NCBI GenBank assembly: GCA_965208745.1
Contig: CBDBPN010000003.1
Coordinates: forward strand, 1,116,001 to 1,180,000
Length of the DNA: 64,000 bases
Direction: 5' to 3'
From: VXNE01 sp965208745
GTDB taxonomy: Bacteria; Pseudomonadota; Gammaproteobacteria; Pseudomonadales; Azotimanducaceae
A program made the translations under genes and the position numbers. A model generated the notes under the pieces. The model had not been told where the DNA came from. It saw only the letters and a program-made list of their open reading frames with translations, and did not search any database. Shown here one piece after another: positions 27,223 to 35,041 of the stretch; the first letter of the stretch is position 1, and each line of letters starts with the position of its first letter.

Positions 27223-27747
27223 TCAGCCGCGGAGAATCGGTACGCCCTGCCGGTACGCATGCTCCGCGCGGACACGCAGTTCGTCGAGGGTCCGGCTGCC
27301 GATGGGATGGTCCACCATGGCGAATGGGTAGTCGGCCAGCCCGAGCGCGCGCGCGATGTTGCGCCCCGTCTTCTCGAACGGGTGCGTGCAGATCACGAGC
27401 GCGGGCTTGCCAAGTTGTTCGAAGGAGATGCCGTCATGCACACTGCACGTTGAACAGCTCCCTCAGTCGCCCACCGCCGTGATGAGGAAGTCGGCGTCCT
27501 CGCAGAGCGCCTCCAGGCGGTCGGGACGACACGGGTTGCCGGCGTTGCGCTTGTCGAAGAAGTCGACTTCCCGGCAGCCGTGACGCTCCGCGAAGAGCGC
27601 GGCGGTCTCCCGCAGGAGCACGTCGGCGTTGTGTTTCCCGTTCGTCAGCAGCGCGATCCGTTGGCCGTCGAGACTCCCGAGGCGTGGCGCCAGGCTGCGC
27701 TCGATGGTGGTTCCGGACCCTCCCGGGTCCATGAGGCGAATGGTCAT
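27223..27747 (-). CDS. UGSC-family selenoprotein (in-frame TGA = selenocysteine)
   Basis: Read through TGA at 27463-27465, this gives a 174-residue protein. The first 94 codons end in 'DADFLITAVGD'; then TGA, then 'GSCSTCSVHDGISFEQLGK'. That makes the motif U-G-S-C with Sec95 and Cys98, the hallmark after which the UGSC family is named. The post-TGA part runs with no other stop to 'RQGVPILRG' and TAA-type end at 27223, and contains 'ALVICTHPFEKTGRNIARALGL', matching family tails as I recall them. A stem-loop 13 nt after the TGA resembles bacterial SECIS. The redox U-x-x-C suggests a thioredoxin-like oxidoreductase; the actual role is unknown. A stop-interrupted pseudogene is less likely because nothing else is damaged. 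Confidence 0.88.
27435..27449 (-). promoter_or_regulatory. Candidate bacterial SECIS hairpin of the UGSC gene
   Basis: On the coding strand, 13 nt after the TGA, cgtgca-gtg-tgcatg folds into a 6-bp stem (one G-U pair) with a GUG loop. Bacterial SECIS elements sit ~11 or more nt after UGA and need a G at the start of a small apical loop; the E. coli fdhF upper stem contains UGCA-GGUC-UGCA, strikingly close. SelB would bind this loop. Confidence is limited because short stems occur by chance. Confidence 0.6.
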
Positions 27748-27786
27748 GGGTCCTCCCTTCCGTGAAAGCCGTTCCGCAAGCCTACC

Positions 27787-28944
27787 TCAATCGAGGGCGG
27801 CCACCCGGTCGCACAACGCGGGGCAGTCCAACACGGACAGCACGCTGATGCGCTCGGTCACCGGATAGGACGCCCTGCCGGGGCACACGACGAACAGTTG
27901 GTCCAGGCGGAGTGTGTCCACGAGGTTGTACATGCTCCTGCTCACGTCGGGAGCCTCGCTGAACTTCATCTCGAAACCCAGTCTGCGGTCGTTCTCGAGA
28001 AGGAGAAGATCGATTTCGCCGCCGCCGTGCGCGCCCCAGAACCAGGCGTTGGCCGGCCGGAGCGCCGTGAGCACCTCCTCGATCACGAAGCCTTCCCAGG
28101 ACGCGCCCGCCCGGGGGTGGGACAGGAGGGCCTCATCGGTCCCCAACCCCAGTAGCGCGTGCAGGACCCCCGTGTCGCGCAGGTAGACCTTGGGGGCCTT
28201 GACCTGGCGCTTGCCCAGGTTCTCGAACCACGGCTGGAGTTGCCGGACCATGTACGTGCCGGTGAGCAGGTCCAGGTATCGCCGCACGGTCTTGTCCGTG
28301 GCCGACATGGACCTGCCGAGCTCCGACGCATTCCAAGTCTGTCCATGCCAGTGCGCCAGCATCGTCCAGAAGCGACGCATCGCAACGACCGGAATCGAGA
28401 CGCCGAGCTGAGGAATGTCCCGTTCCAGGAACGTGCGGACGAACCCGTCTCGCCAGGCCATGCTATCCACGTCCGACAGGGCCAGGTAGGACGGGGGGAA
28501 GCCGCCCCGAAGCCATAGCTGCCGCCAGTTCTCGACCCGCGTTTCGGCCAGCCCGAAGCCGGCCAGCTCGATGAACTCCACCCGGCCGGCGAGGGACTCC
28601 GACACGCCCCGCACGAGGTCGGGCGAAGCGCTGCCCAGGATCAGGAACCGCGCGTCGACGCCTGGCCGGTCGACCAGCACGCGAAGCACATTGAACAGGT
28701 GCGGTGCCCGTTGTACCTCATCGAGAACCACCAGGCCCCGGAGGGCGCCCAGCACCATTTCCGGGTTGGCCAGGCGGCGGAGATCGACCTCCGACTCCAG
28801 GTCGAAGAAAGTCGCTTCCCGCGTCTCGGCGAACGCGCGCGCCAGCGTCGTCTTGCCGCATTGGCGCGGCCCCAGGAGCGCCGTTACCGGTGAGCGGGAC
28901 GTCGCCCTCCCGACCAGTCGAAGATACTGCGCGCGCGGCACCAT
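27787..28944 (-). CDS. AAA ATPase with DUF4143 and nuclease-like C-terminus
   Basis: A 385-residue ATPase. Walker A 'LLGPRQCGKTTLA' lies near residues 23-35, Walker B 'RGLVVLDEVQRA' near 90, then sensor-1 'FLILGSASPDL'. The DUF4143 region has a winged-helix segment ('NASELGRSMSATDKTVRRYLDLLTGTYMVRQLQPW'). The C-terminus carries 'GGGEIDLLLLENDRRLGFEMKF', an E-x-D...E-x-K arrangement of PD-(D/E)xK nuclease fold type that may be inactive. Such solitary ATPases are very common mobile or regulatory genes with no settled role. It splits the UGSC gene from its presumed partner, and a strong palindrome sits 12 bp before its start. Confidence 0.85.
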   Translation of the reverse strand: MVPRAQYLRLVGRATSRSPVTALLGPRQCGKTTLARAFAETREATFFDLESEVDLRRLANPEMVLGALRGLVVLDEVQRAPHLFNVLRVLVDRPGVDARFLILGSASPDLVRGVSESLAGRVEFIELAGFGLAETRVENWRQLWLRGGFPPSYLALSDVDSMAWRDGFVRTFLERDIPQLGVSIPVVAMRRFWTMLAHWHGQTWNASELGRSMSATDKTVRRYLDLLTGTYMVRQLQPWFENLGKRQVKAPKVYLRDTGVLHALLGLGTDEALLSHPRAGASWEGFVIEEVLTALRPANAWFWGAHGGGEIDLLLLENDRRLGFEMKFSEAPDVSRSMYNLVDTLRLDQLFVVCPGRASYPVTERISVLSVLDCPALCDRVAALD

Positions 28945-28956
28945 TCGCGCACTTTA

Positions 28957-28993
28957 CCTTGAAAATTCGGGCTCCGCATCCGAATTTTCAAGG
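28957..28993. promoter_or_regulatory. 14-bp perfect inverted repeat before the ATPase gene
   Basis: ccttgaaaattcgg (28957-28970) is repeated as its exact reverse complement at 28980-28993 with a 9-nt spacer. It lies between the stop of the 349-residue protein and the start of the ATPase. There is no following T-run on the minus strand, so an intrinsic terminator is unlikely; an operator is the better reading. Its AT-rich arms stand out in the high-GC surroundings. Confidence 0.6.
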
Positions 28994-28998
28994 TTTCG

Positions 28999-30048
28999 TC
29001 AGCAGTCGATACACACCCCGATGGGCTTGTGCTGCATGAGCGACCCGCGGCTACGGCTCCAGGACGGTACAAATGCGGAGTGTCCACCCGCGTCGGCGCC
29101 CGCGACGGTGATCAGGATGTCGTCCGCAACCATGCCGCGGTGCATGTCCTCGCGACCCTGCTTCTCGTACACCTCCGGCACGAACTTGGCGACGGACTTC
29201 ATCTCCGCCACCGACCGCTTCGCGTGCTCGAAGAGGTACTCGCGGGCGTCGCCCCGGCTCCAGCCGGTACCCGCCACGATCTCCGCGTGCTCGGGAGACA
29301 GGATCACGACGGACTGGCCACCGGTGATCGCCCCGAGGTTCGCCATGGAGTCGGCCACGCAGTCGAGGATCGACTCCGGCGTGTTGCCGCCGTGGTTCTC
29401 CACGTTGCAGAACCCGGCGCCCGCGAACACGGTCACGCTGGAGATGTCGTCCCCGTAGCCCTGCTCGACGTGCAATGGCGCCCAGGGACAGCGGTCCGCG
29501 CGCTCCGCGATGCAGAACGAGTACTTGCCCGGGTGTCCCTGGGTCGACTGGTCCGAAATGCCCGGGATCATCTCGAAGACGTTCATCACGATGAGGCGCA
29601 TGGCGCGGCCGATGGTGGCGTTCGCCCGGTTGCCGGGGCCGAACACGTTCCCAGCGCTGTTCATGCCGAGGTCGGTCACGGCAGGACCGCTCACGACGAG
29701 GAGCTGCGCGGAGCCCCCCGTGCTCGCCGTCGACGCGTGGAAGTTGTAGCCCGGCTCGTTCGCCGCCTCGAGCGCCGCGACGATTACGGGGAAGTACTCC
29801 GGAAGGCATCCGGCCATCACCGCGTTGACCGCCGCGGACAGGATCGTGCACTCGTTGCCGGTAGCCGGATGCGTTGCGATCACGGTCTCCGGCGGTCGGC
29901 CCTCCATGGCTGCCATGGCTTCGATCCGACCGGTTTCCGGCGGGACGACCGGGAGCCCGTCCGTCCAGCCCTGCTCATAGCAGAACTCGATGGCGTCGAG
30001 GGCGTCGCCCTCCACGTCGTGCGTGGTCGCGAGCTGTTCGATCGACAT
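28999..30048 (-). CDS. Conserved protein of unknown function in the UGSC neighbourhood
   Basis: A 349-residue cytoplasmic protein read from ATG 30048, 2 nt after the RDD gene stop. Clear conserved-looking blocks are 'GWTDGLPVVPPETGRIEAM', 'GNECTILSAAVNAVMAGCLPEYFPVIVAA', 'GMNSAGNVFGPGNRANATIGRAMRL' and a C-terminal 'IGVCIDC'. There is no P-loop, no signal peptide and no membrane helix. Several Cys are scattered (in 'NECT', 'AGCLPEY', 'AGFCNVENHGG', 'CIDC'), which would suit a thiol or selenol partner. I recall this 'TDGLPVVPPT' type near UGSC genes elsewhere, but this is memory, not a search. I do not recognise a catalytic family. The long upstream extension of the frame overlaps the RDD gene and is rejected. 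Confidence 0.75.
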   Translation of the reverse strand: MSIEQLATTHDVEGDALDAIEFCYEQGWTDGLPVVPPETGRIEAMAAMEGRPPETVIATHPATGNECTILSAAVNAVMAGCLPEYFPVIVAALEAANEPGYNFHASTASTGGSAQLLVVSGPAVTDLGMNSAGNVFGPGNRANATIGRAMRLIVMNVFEMIPGISDQSTQGHPGKYSFCIAERADRCPWAPLHVEQGYGDDISSVTVFAGAGFCNVENHGGNTPESILDCVADSMANLGAITGGQSVVILSPEHAEIVAGTGWSRGDAREYLFEHAKRSVAEMKSVAKFVPEVYEKQGREDMHRGMVADDILITVAGADAGGHSAFVPSWSRSRGSLMQHKPIGVCIDC

Positions 30049-30050
30049 GG

Positions 30051-30551
30051 TCAGGCAGCCTCCGAAGGCGCATCTTCCGCCCGCACCACGATGGTGCCGG
30101 CCAGGTAGTCGTGCAGGCAACGCCGCCGCTCTCCGAATATGAACAGCGGGTCCACCAGCGCGAGGATCGGCCCCACGAACTGCACCTGCGTGATCGCCTG
30201 CACGACGATGAATCGCAGCCCAAAGGACTTGACGAGGGGAACGATCTGCCCCGTGCGGGCATCGACGATGCGCACTCCAACCAGCCGCTTGCCCACCGTC
30301 TGGCCCCGCGTCACCAGCCACCGCCCGTTGATCACGCCGAAGACGACGATGGTGAGCAGCAACACCAACACGACGGTCGTCGTGTCCTGGCGCATGAGCC
30401 CTTCGAACCATCCGAGCGCGTACGCGATACCGCCTGCGACGGCCCCCACAATGATCATGTCGATCAGATACGCGCCGAGCCTGGCGCCCCGACCCGCGAG
30501 GTCCTCCTCAGACGCTTCGGTTTCGATGTCCGGCGAGTCATGTTCGCTCAT
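30051..30551 (-). CDS. RDD-family membrane protein
   Basis: A 166-residue protein with an acidic N-terminus ('DIETEASEEDLAGRGAR') and three hydrophobic helices. The RDD signature is present: 'RGARLGAYLIDMIIVG' (Arg and Asp of helix 1) and 'TVGKRLVGVRIVDARTG'. RDD proteins are small integral membrane proteins, some with Na+/H+ antiport activity; most have no assigned role. The downstream gene follows by 2 nt, so RDD and the UGSC-associated protein are probably one transcript. The C-terminal 'FIFGERRRCLHDYLAGTIVV' matches the family 'R.rg.HD..agT.VV' motif. Confidence 0.88.
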   Translation of the reverse strand: MSEHDSPDIETEASEEDLAGRGARLGAYLIDMIIVGAVAGGIAYALGWFEGLMRQDTTTVVLVLLLTIVVFGVINGRWLVTRGQTVGKRLVGVRIVDARTGQIVPLVKSFGLRFIVVQAITQVQFVGPILALVDPLFIFGERRRCLHDYLAGTIVVRAEDAPSEAA

Positions 30552-30601
30552 GGAATCCCTTCCTCTCCCAATGTGAGCGCCTAGCGTAGCACTGCGAGGG
30601 C

Positions 30602-31291
30602 TCAGGCCGGCTCCACGACCACGGCGTCACCGATCGGTTCGATGCAGCGGGACCCCTTGTCGCGGGCGTTGCCAACGTAACTCGACACGGGCACCGCGGC
30701 CAGCGCGCCCGGAAGCCGCGGAGCGAACAGGTCTCCGAGGTCGTCGGACGGCATCTCGTGGTCCATCCACACCTGGGCGTCGGCGTTCGACAGCATCAGC
30801 GGCTGGCGGTCGTGCAACCACTCGAGCTTCGGGTGCACCGGCGTGGTGACGACTGCGAAGCTGTAGAGCACTTCCTCGGTTTCGCGGTCCCGCCACCGGT
30901 CCCACACACCGCCCAGCAGCAGCGGGCCTCCGTCCGCCGGCTCGACGTGATAGGGCAGCCGACCGAGCGGCGAGTCCGTCCACTCGTAAAAGCCGCCTAC
31001 CGGCACGACGCACCGGCGGTACCGGAACGGGTCACGGAACGTGCCGCTCTTCTCGAGGTTCTCGCATTTCGCGTTGAACGTCGCGTAACGCGGCGCGGCC
31101 GTCTTCGACCAGTACGGGGTCAGCCACCAGCGGGCCGCCAGCGCCGCGTGCCCCTCGGCCTTCCAGCGCACGATCCAGGCGGTCTCGGTCGGTGCGGTGT
31201 TGAGGTTCTCCTCGCCGGGAAACGGTTCACCCGTCATCGCGAGGAACACGTCCTCGACCACCTTGCGCCTCGTGCTGAATCGCCCGCACAT
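30602..31291 (-). CDS. SOS response-associated peptidase (SRAP/YedK/HMCES family)
   Basis: A 229-residue SRAP protein. Met1 is followed by catalytic Cys2 ('MCGRFST'), which becomes the N-terminus after autoproteolysis. Asn in 'FNAKCENLEKS', Glu in 'GGFYEWTD' and His in 'EWLHDRQPLML' complete the active site. The enzyme forms a covalent link to abasic sites in single-stranded DNA and so protects them at replication forks. Length and motif spacing are normal. The pairing with the RDD gene 50 nt downstream is probably chance. Confidence 0.92.
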   Translation of the reverse strand: MCGRFSTRRKVVEDVFLAMTGEPFPGEENLNTAPTETAWIVRWKAEGHAALAARWWLTPYWSKTAAPRYATFNAKCENLEKSGTFRDPFRYRRCVVPVGGFYEWTDSPLGRLPYHVEPADGGPLLLGGVWDRWRDRETEEVLYSFAVVTTPVHPKLEWLHDRQPLMLSNADAQVWMDHEMPSDDLGDLFAPRLPGALAAVPVSSYVGNARDKGSRCIEPIGDAVVVEPA

Positions 31292-31457
31292 GGGGCTCTC
31301 CGGTCGTCGCCTCGGCGCATGATAACGTTCGGCGCGGGGGCGGGAGTCAGGCAGGCTTTGGCGGCGCTGGCCGGCGTGATAACTTTACGCCACCGCCCGG
31401 GCGCACCACGCCTGTCCAGGCGCATTCTTAAGATCCGATTGTCCAAGAGACAACCAC

Positions 31458-32642
31458 ATGACAGTGATCGACGAATTCCGTAGCGAGACCCGCGATTGGC
31501 TCGCCGAGAACTGCCCTTCCGGCGCGCGCGGCCCCGGACCGGTTGCGACCGGCAGCACGAAGCTCCGCATCAACGACGCCGACACCGAACTCTGGCTCGA
31601 GCGCATGATCGAGAGAGGCTGGACGGCCCCGACGTGGCCGGTGGAGTACGGCGGCGGCGGACTCAGTAACGACGAGTACATGGTGCTCATCCAGGAGATG
31701 CGGCGCATCGACGCGCGCGCGCCCCTGGCCGGCATGGGCACCTCGCTGATCGGCCCGACCCTGCTCGAGTACGGCACGGACGAGCAGAAGGAGCGCCACA
31801 TCCCGCCGATCGTGCGCGCCGAACGGGCGTGGTGCCAGGGCTACAGCGAACCGAGTTCCGGGTCGGACCTCGCGAGCCTGCGCACGCGTGCCGAGGACCA
31901 CGGTGACCACTTCGTCGTCAACGGCCAGAAGATCTGGACGTCCGGCGCCCAGTTCGCGGACTGGATCTTCGCCCTCGTGCGCACCGACCCCGACGTGCCG
32001 AAGCACCAGGGCATCAGCTTCGTGCTGATGGACATGCACCAGCCCGGGATCACCGTGCGGCCCATCCGCCTCATCAGCGGCAACTCGCCCTTCTGCGAGA
32101 CCTTCTTCGACAACGCCATCGCCCGCAAGGAGGACCTCGTCGGCGAGCTGAACAAGGGCTGGACCGTCGGCAAGCGCCTGCTGCAGCATGAACGCGGCAG
32201 CATGGCGTCGCTGGTCGGCGGCGGCGCGGCGGCGGACGCCGGACCGACCCTCGAAGGCGAGGCGAAGCAGTACGCCGGCGAGGTCGACGGGCGCATCGCG
32301 GACGCGGACCTGCGCCACGAGATCGTCACGCACAACATGAACGACCTGTCGTTCCGCCTGACCCAGCGGCGGGCGGTGGAAGAGGCCCGCGGCGGCGGCA
32401 CGCCCGGGCCGGCCACGTCGATCTTCAAGATGTACGGCACCGAACTGCAGCAGGAGAAGTCCTCGCTGTTCGTCTCCATGCGCGGCACACGTGGGCTCGG
32501 CTGGTCCGGCAACGCGTTCGACGAGCAGTCGCTGGAGGACACCCGCACCTGGCTCTCCAACCGCGCGGCGTCGATCTACAGCGGCTCCAACGAGATCCAG
32601 CGCAACATCATCGCCAAGCGCGTCCTCGGGCTGCCGGATTGA
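31458..32642 (+). CDS. Acyl-CoA dehydrogenase
   Basis: A 394-residue FAD enzyme. Visible blocks: 'WPVEYGGGGLSNDEYMVLIQEM', 'WCQGYSEPSSGSDLASLRTRAED' (the A-C-A-x-T-E-P-like FAD loop region), 'DHFVVNGQKIWTSGAQFADWIF' and the C-terminal 'RAASIYSGSNEIQRNIIAKRVLGLP'. This is the long-chain/FadE-type class used in fatty acid, steroid or related catabolism. No other beta-oxidation gene is close, so substrate is unknown. Its stop overlaps the start of a secreted S9 peptidase (TTGA), an odd pairing. Confidence 0.9.
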   Translation: MTVIDEFRSETRDWLAENCPSGARGPGPVATGSTKLRINDADTELWLERMIERGWTAPTWPVEYGGGGLSNDEYMVLIQEMRRIDARAPLAGMGTSLIGPTLLEYGTDEQKERHIPPIVRAERAWCQGYSEPSSGSDLASLRTRAEDHGDHFVVNGQKIWTSGAQFADWIFALVRTDPDVPKHQGISFVLMDMHQPGITVRPIRLISGNSPFCETFFDNAIARKEDLVGELNKGWTVGKRLLQHERGSMASLVGGGAAADAGPTLEGEAKQYAGEVDGRIADADLRHEIVTHNMNDLSFRLTQRRAVEEARGGGTPGPATSIFKMYGTELQQEKSSLFVSMRGTRGLGWSGNAFDEQSLEDTRTWLSNRAASIYSGSNEIQRNIIAKRVLGLPD

Positions 32643-34789
32643 CCCGAGCGGCGGCGGTCGCCGCCATGGCGGCCGCGGCGTGGCTTGCGACGGCGACTGA
32701 CATTCCCCGAGACTCCGCCAAATCCGCGACGCCCGCACCTCCCGTAGCGGAGGTGCGCCCGCACCAATACACGCGACACGGCGTGATGATCGAGGACCCG
32801 TACGCGTGGCTGCGGGATGCGGACTATCCGACGGTCGACGACCCGGACGTGCTTGCCTACCTGCAGGCTGAGAACGCGTACTTCGACGCCGTGATGGCGC
32901 CCGTCGAGCCGCTCGTCGACGCGCTGTTCGAGGAGATCAAGGCGCGCGAGAGACCGGACGACGCTTCCGTCCCGGTGCGCGACGGCGGGTACTTCTACCA
33001 GTGGCGCTTCGCGTCCGGCGCACAATACCGGACCTGGACGCGCTGGCCCGTGGACGACCCGGACGCGGTGGAGACGATCCTCGACGAACCCGCCCTCGCC
33101 CGTGGACACGAGTACTTCGCGCTCGGCTCGATGTCGGTGAGCCACGACGGCCGCTATCTCGCCTACAGCACGGACACGAGCGGCGGCGAGCGGTACACGA
33201 TGCGCGTCAAGGACCTCCGCGACGGACGCATCCTCGACGAACGCATCGAGGACACCCACGGCGACGCGGTCTGGGCCGCCGACGACCGCACCTTCTTCTA
33301 CCTCGTGATGAACGAGCACTGGCGGTCGCACCAGGTACGGCGTCACGTCGCGGGTACGCCCGCGGACGCGGACGAGATCGTCTACACCGAGGCGGACAGC
33401 GGCTTCTGGGTCGGTCTCGCCGAAGCCTCGTCGAAGCGCCACATCGTCGTCTCCACCGGCGACCAGGTGACCAGCGAGTCGTATCTCGTGCCCGCGGACC
33501 AGCCCGCGGCGAAACCCGCCCTCGTGGCGGCGCGCCGGGAAGGCCACGATTACGACATCGACCATCAGGGCGACCGCTTCGTCATCCGCACGAACGATCT
33601 CCACAAGAACTTCCGCCTGGCGGTCGCGCCCGACGGCGCGTTCGCGGAGGAACGCTGGACGGGCCTCCTCGACGGCTCGGATACCGTCTACGTACGCGGC
33701 TTCCAGTGCTTTCGCGACTGGATCGTCATTGAGGAGCGGGTCAAGGGCATCGACCAGGTACGGATCCTCGACCGCATGGGCGGGACACACCACGTGGCGT
33801 TGCCCGAACCGCTCCACACGGTCGGCCTCGGCGCGAACGAGGAGTACGACGCCACCGAGGTGCGTCTGCACTACGCCTCGATGGTCACGCCGGACACCGT
33901 CTTCGACTACGACGTCGGGCGGCGGAGTCTCACGTCCCGGAAGGTCCGCGAGATCCCGAGCGGCTACGACGCCCGGCGGTACACGAGCGAGCGGCTCCTC
34001 GCCCCGGCAAGGGACGGCGCGAGGGTTCCCGTGTCGATCGTGCGCCGCACGGACACCCCGCTCGACGGGTCGGCGCCGCTGTACCTCTACGGCTATGGCG
34101 CTTACGGGGCCGCCATCCCACCCTCCTTCTCGGCGGCCCGCCTCTCGCTGCTGGACCGCGGCTTCGTCTACGCCATCGCGCACGTCCGCGGCGGAAGCGA
34201 ACTCGGACGGTTGTGGTACGAACAGGGCAAGCTCGCGGACCGCACGAACACGTTCAACGACTTCGTCGACGTCGCCAGGCACCTCATCGACGCGGGATTC
34301 GCACGGTCCGGCCGCATCGCCATCGCGGGCGGCAGCGCCGGAGGCGAACTGATGGGCGCCGTGGTCAACCAGGCGCCGGAACTGTGGGGCGCGGTCGCCG
34401 CGCACGTGCCCTTCGTGGATGTGCTGAACACCATGCTCGACGACACGCTCCCGCTGACGCCCGGCGAGTGGCCCGAGTGGGGGAACCCCATCGAGGACCC
34501 GGACGTCTTCGAGCTGATCCGCTCGTACTCGCCCTACGACCAGCTCCGCCCGGGCGCGTATCCCCCGATGCTCGTCACGGCGGGGCTGAGCGACCCCCGC
34601 GTAACCTACTGGGAACCGGCGAAGTACGTGGCGAAGCTGCGCGCCCTCAAGACGGACGACAACCCGCTGGTGCTCAAGACCAACATGGGCGCCGGCCACG
34701 GCGGCAAGTCCGGGCGTTACGACGCGCTGTACGAGGTGGCGGAGGAGTACGCGTTCGTGTTGATGGTGATGGGACTGGCGGACCCCTGA
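32639..34789 (+). CDS. S9 family prolyl oligopeptidase, secreted
   Basis: A 716-residue serine peptidase starting at TTG 32639, which overlaps the acyl-CoA dehydrogenase stop. A signal-like N-terminus ('AAAVAAMAAAAWLATATD') precedes the catalytic chain. The propeller starts at 'EDPYAWLRDADYPTVDDP', and the C-terminal alpha/beta hydrolase has nucleophile Ser566 in 'AIAGGSAGGELMG', Asp in 'MLVTAGLSDPRV' and His in 'GAGHGGKSGRY'. The pattern is oligopeptidase B-like: it should cut short peptides after basic residues in the periplasm. 'RGGSELGRLWYEQGKL' is also typical of this group. All triad residues are intact. Confidence 0.9.
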   Translation: MTRAAAVAAMAAAAWLATATDIPRDSAKSATPAPPVAEVRPHQYTRHGVMIEDPYAWLRDADYPTVDDPDVLAYLQAENAYFDAVMAPVEPLVDALFEEIKARERPDDASVPVRDGGYFYQWRFASGAQYRTWTRWPVDDPDAVETILDEPALARGHEYFALGSMSVSHDGRYLAYSTDTSGGERYTMRVKDLRDGRILDERIEDTHGDAVWAADDRTFFYLVMNEHWRSHQVRRHVAGTPADADEIVYTEADSGFWVGLAEASSKRHIVVSTGDQVTSESYLVPADQPAAKPALVAARREGHDYDIDHQGDRFVIRTNDLHKNFRLAVAPDGAFAEERWTGLLDGSDTVYVRGFQCFRDWIVIEERVKGIDQVRILDRMGGTHHVALPEPLHTVGLGANEEYDATEVRLHYASMVTPDTVFDYDVGRRSLTSRKVREIPSGYDARRYTSERLLAPARDGARVPVSIVRRTDTPLDGSAPLYLYGYGAYGAAIPPSFSAARLSLLDRGFVYAIAHVRGGSELGRLWYEQGKLADRTNTFNDFVDVARHLIDAGFARSGRIAIAGGSAGGELMGAVVNQAPELWGAVAAHVPFVDVLNTMLDDTLPLTPGEWPEWGNPIEDPDVFELIRSYSPYDQLRPGAYPPMLVTAGLSDPRVTYWEPAKYVAKLRALKTDDNPLVLKTNMGAGHGGKSGRYDALYEVAEEYAFVLMVMGLADP

Positions 34790-35041
34790 GCGGAGAGACA
34801 CCCGCCAATGACGTTTCATGAGGTCCCTTCCGCCGTACACACGCTCAGACAGGCGGTCCCGGCCCGTGGCCGACGGCAGCCTGTTCGCAACGGTGCGTCG
34901 ACGATGTCTTCGGCTGCGACGTGCTCGCGCTGCCCAAGGAATGGAGCGACAACAACCTGGAGTTCAGTCCACCCAGAGACTCTGCTCTCGGATTCGTCTA
35001 GGACGCGCCCCTCTGACGGACGAAGGTGGCGGCCCGAGAGA

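Noticed and set aside
28957..28993. Intrinsic terminator
   Set aside because: The hairpin has AT-rich arms and no T-run after it on either strand in the needed place; operator is more likely.
28999..29001. TGA after C-I-D-C of the 349-residue protein as Sec codon
   Set aside because: The following frame has no family-like sequence and soon meets the inverted repeat; it is a normal stop.
34811..35041. Possible small gene or remnant encoding 'FGCDVLALPKEWSDNNLEFSPP'
   Set aside because: The segment looks locally protein-like, but no start, partner or family could be recognised; left as unexplained intergenic DNA.
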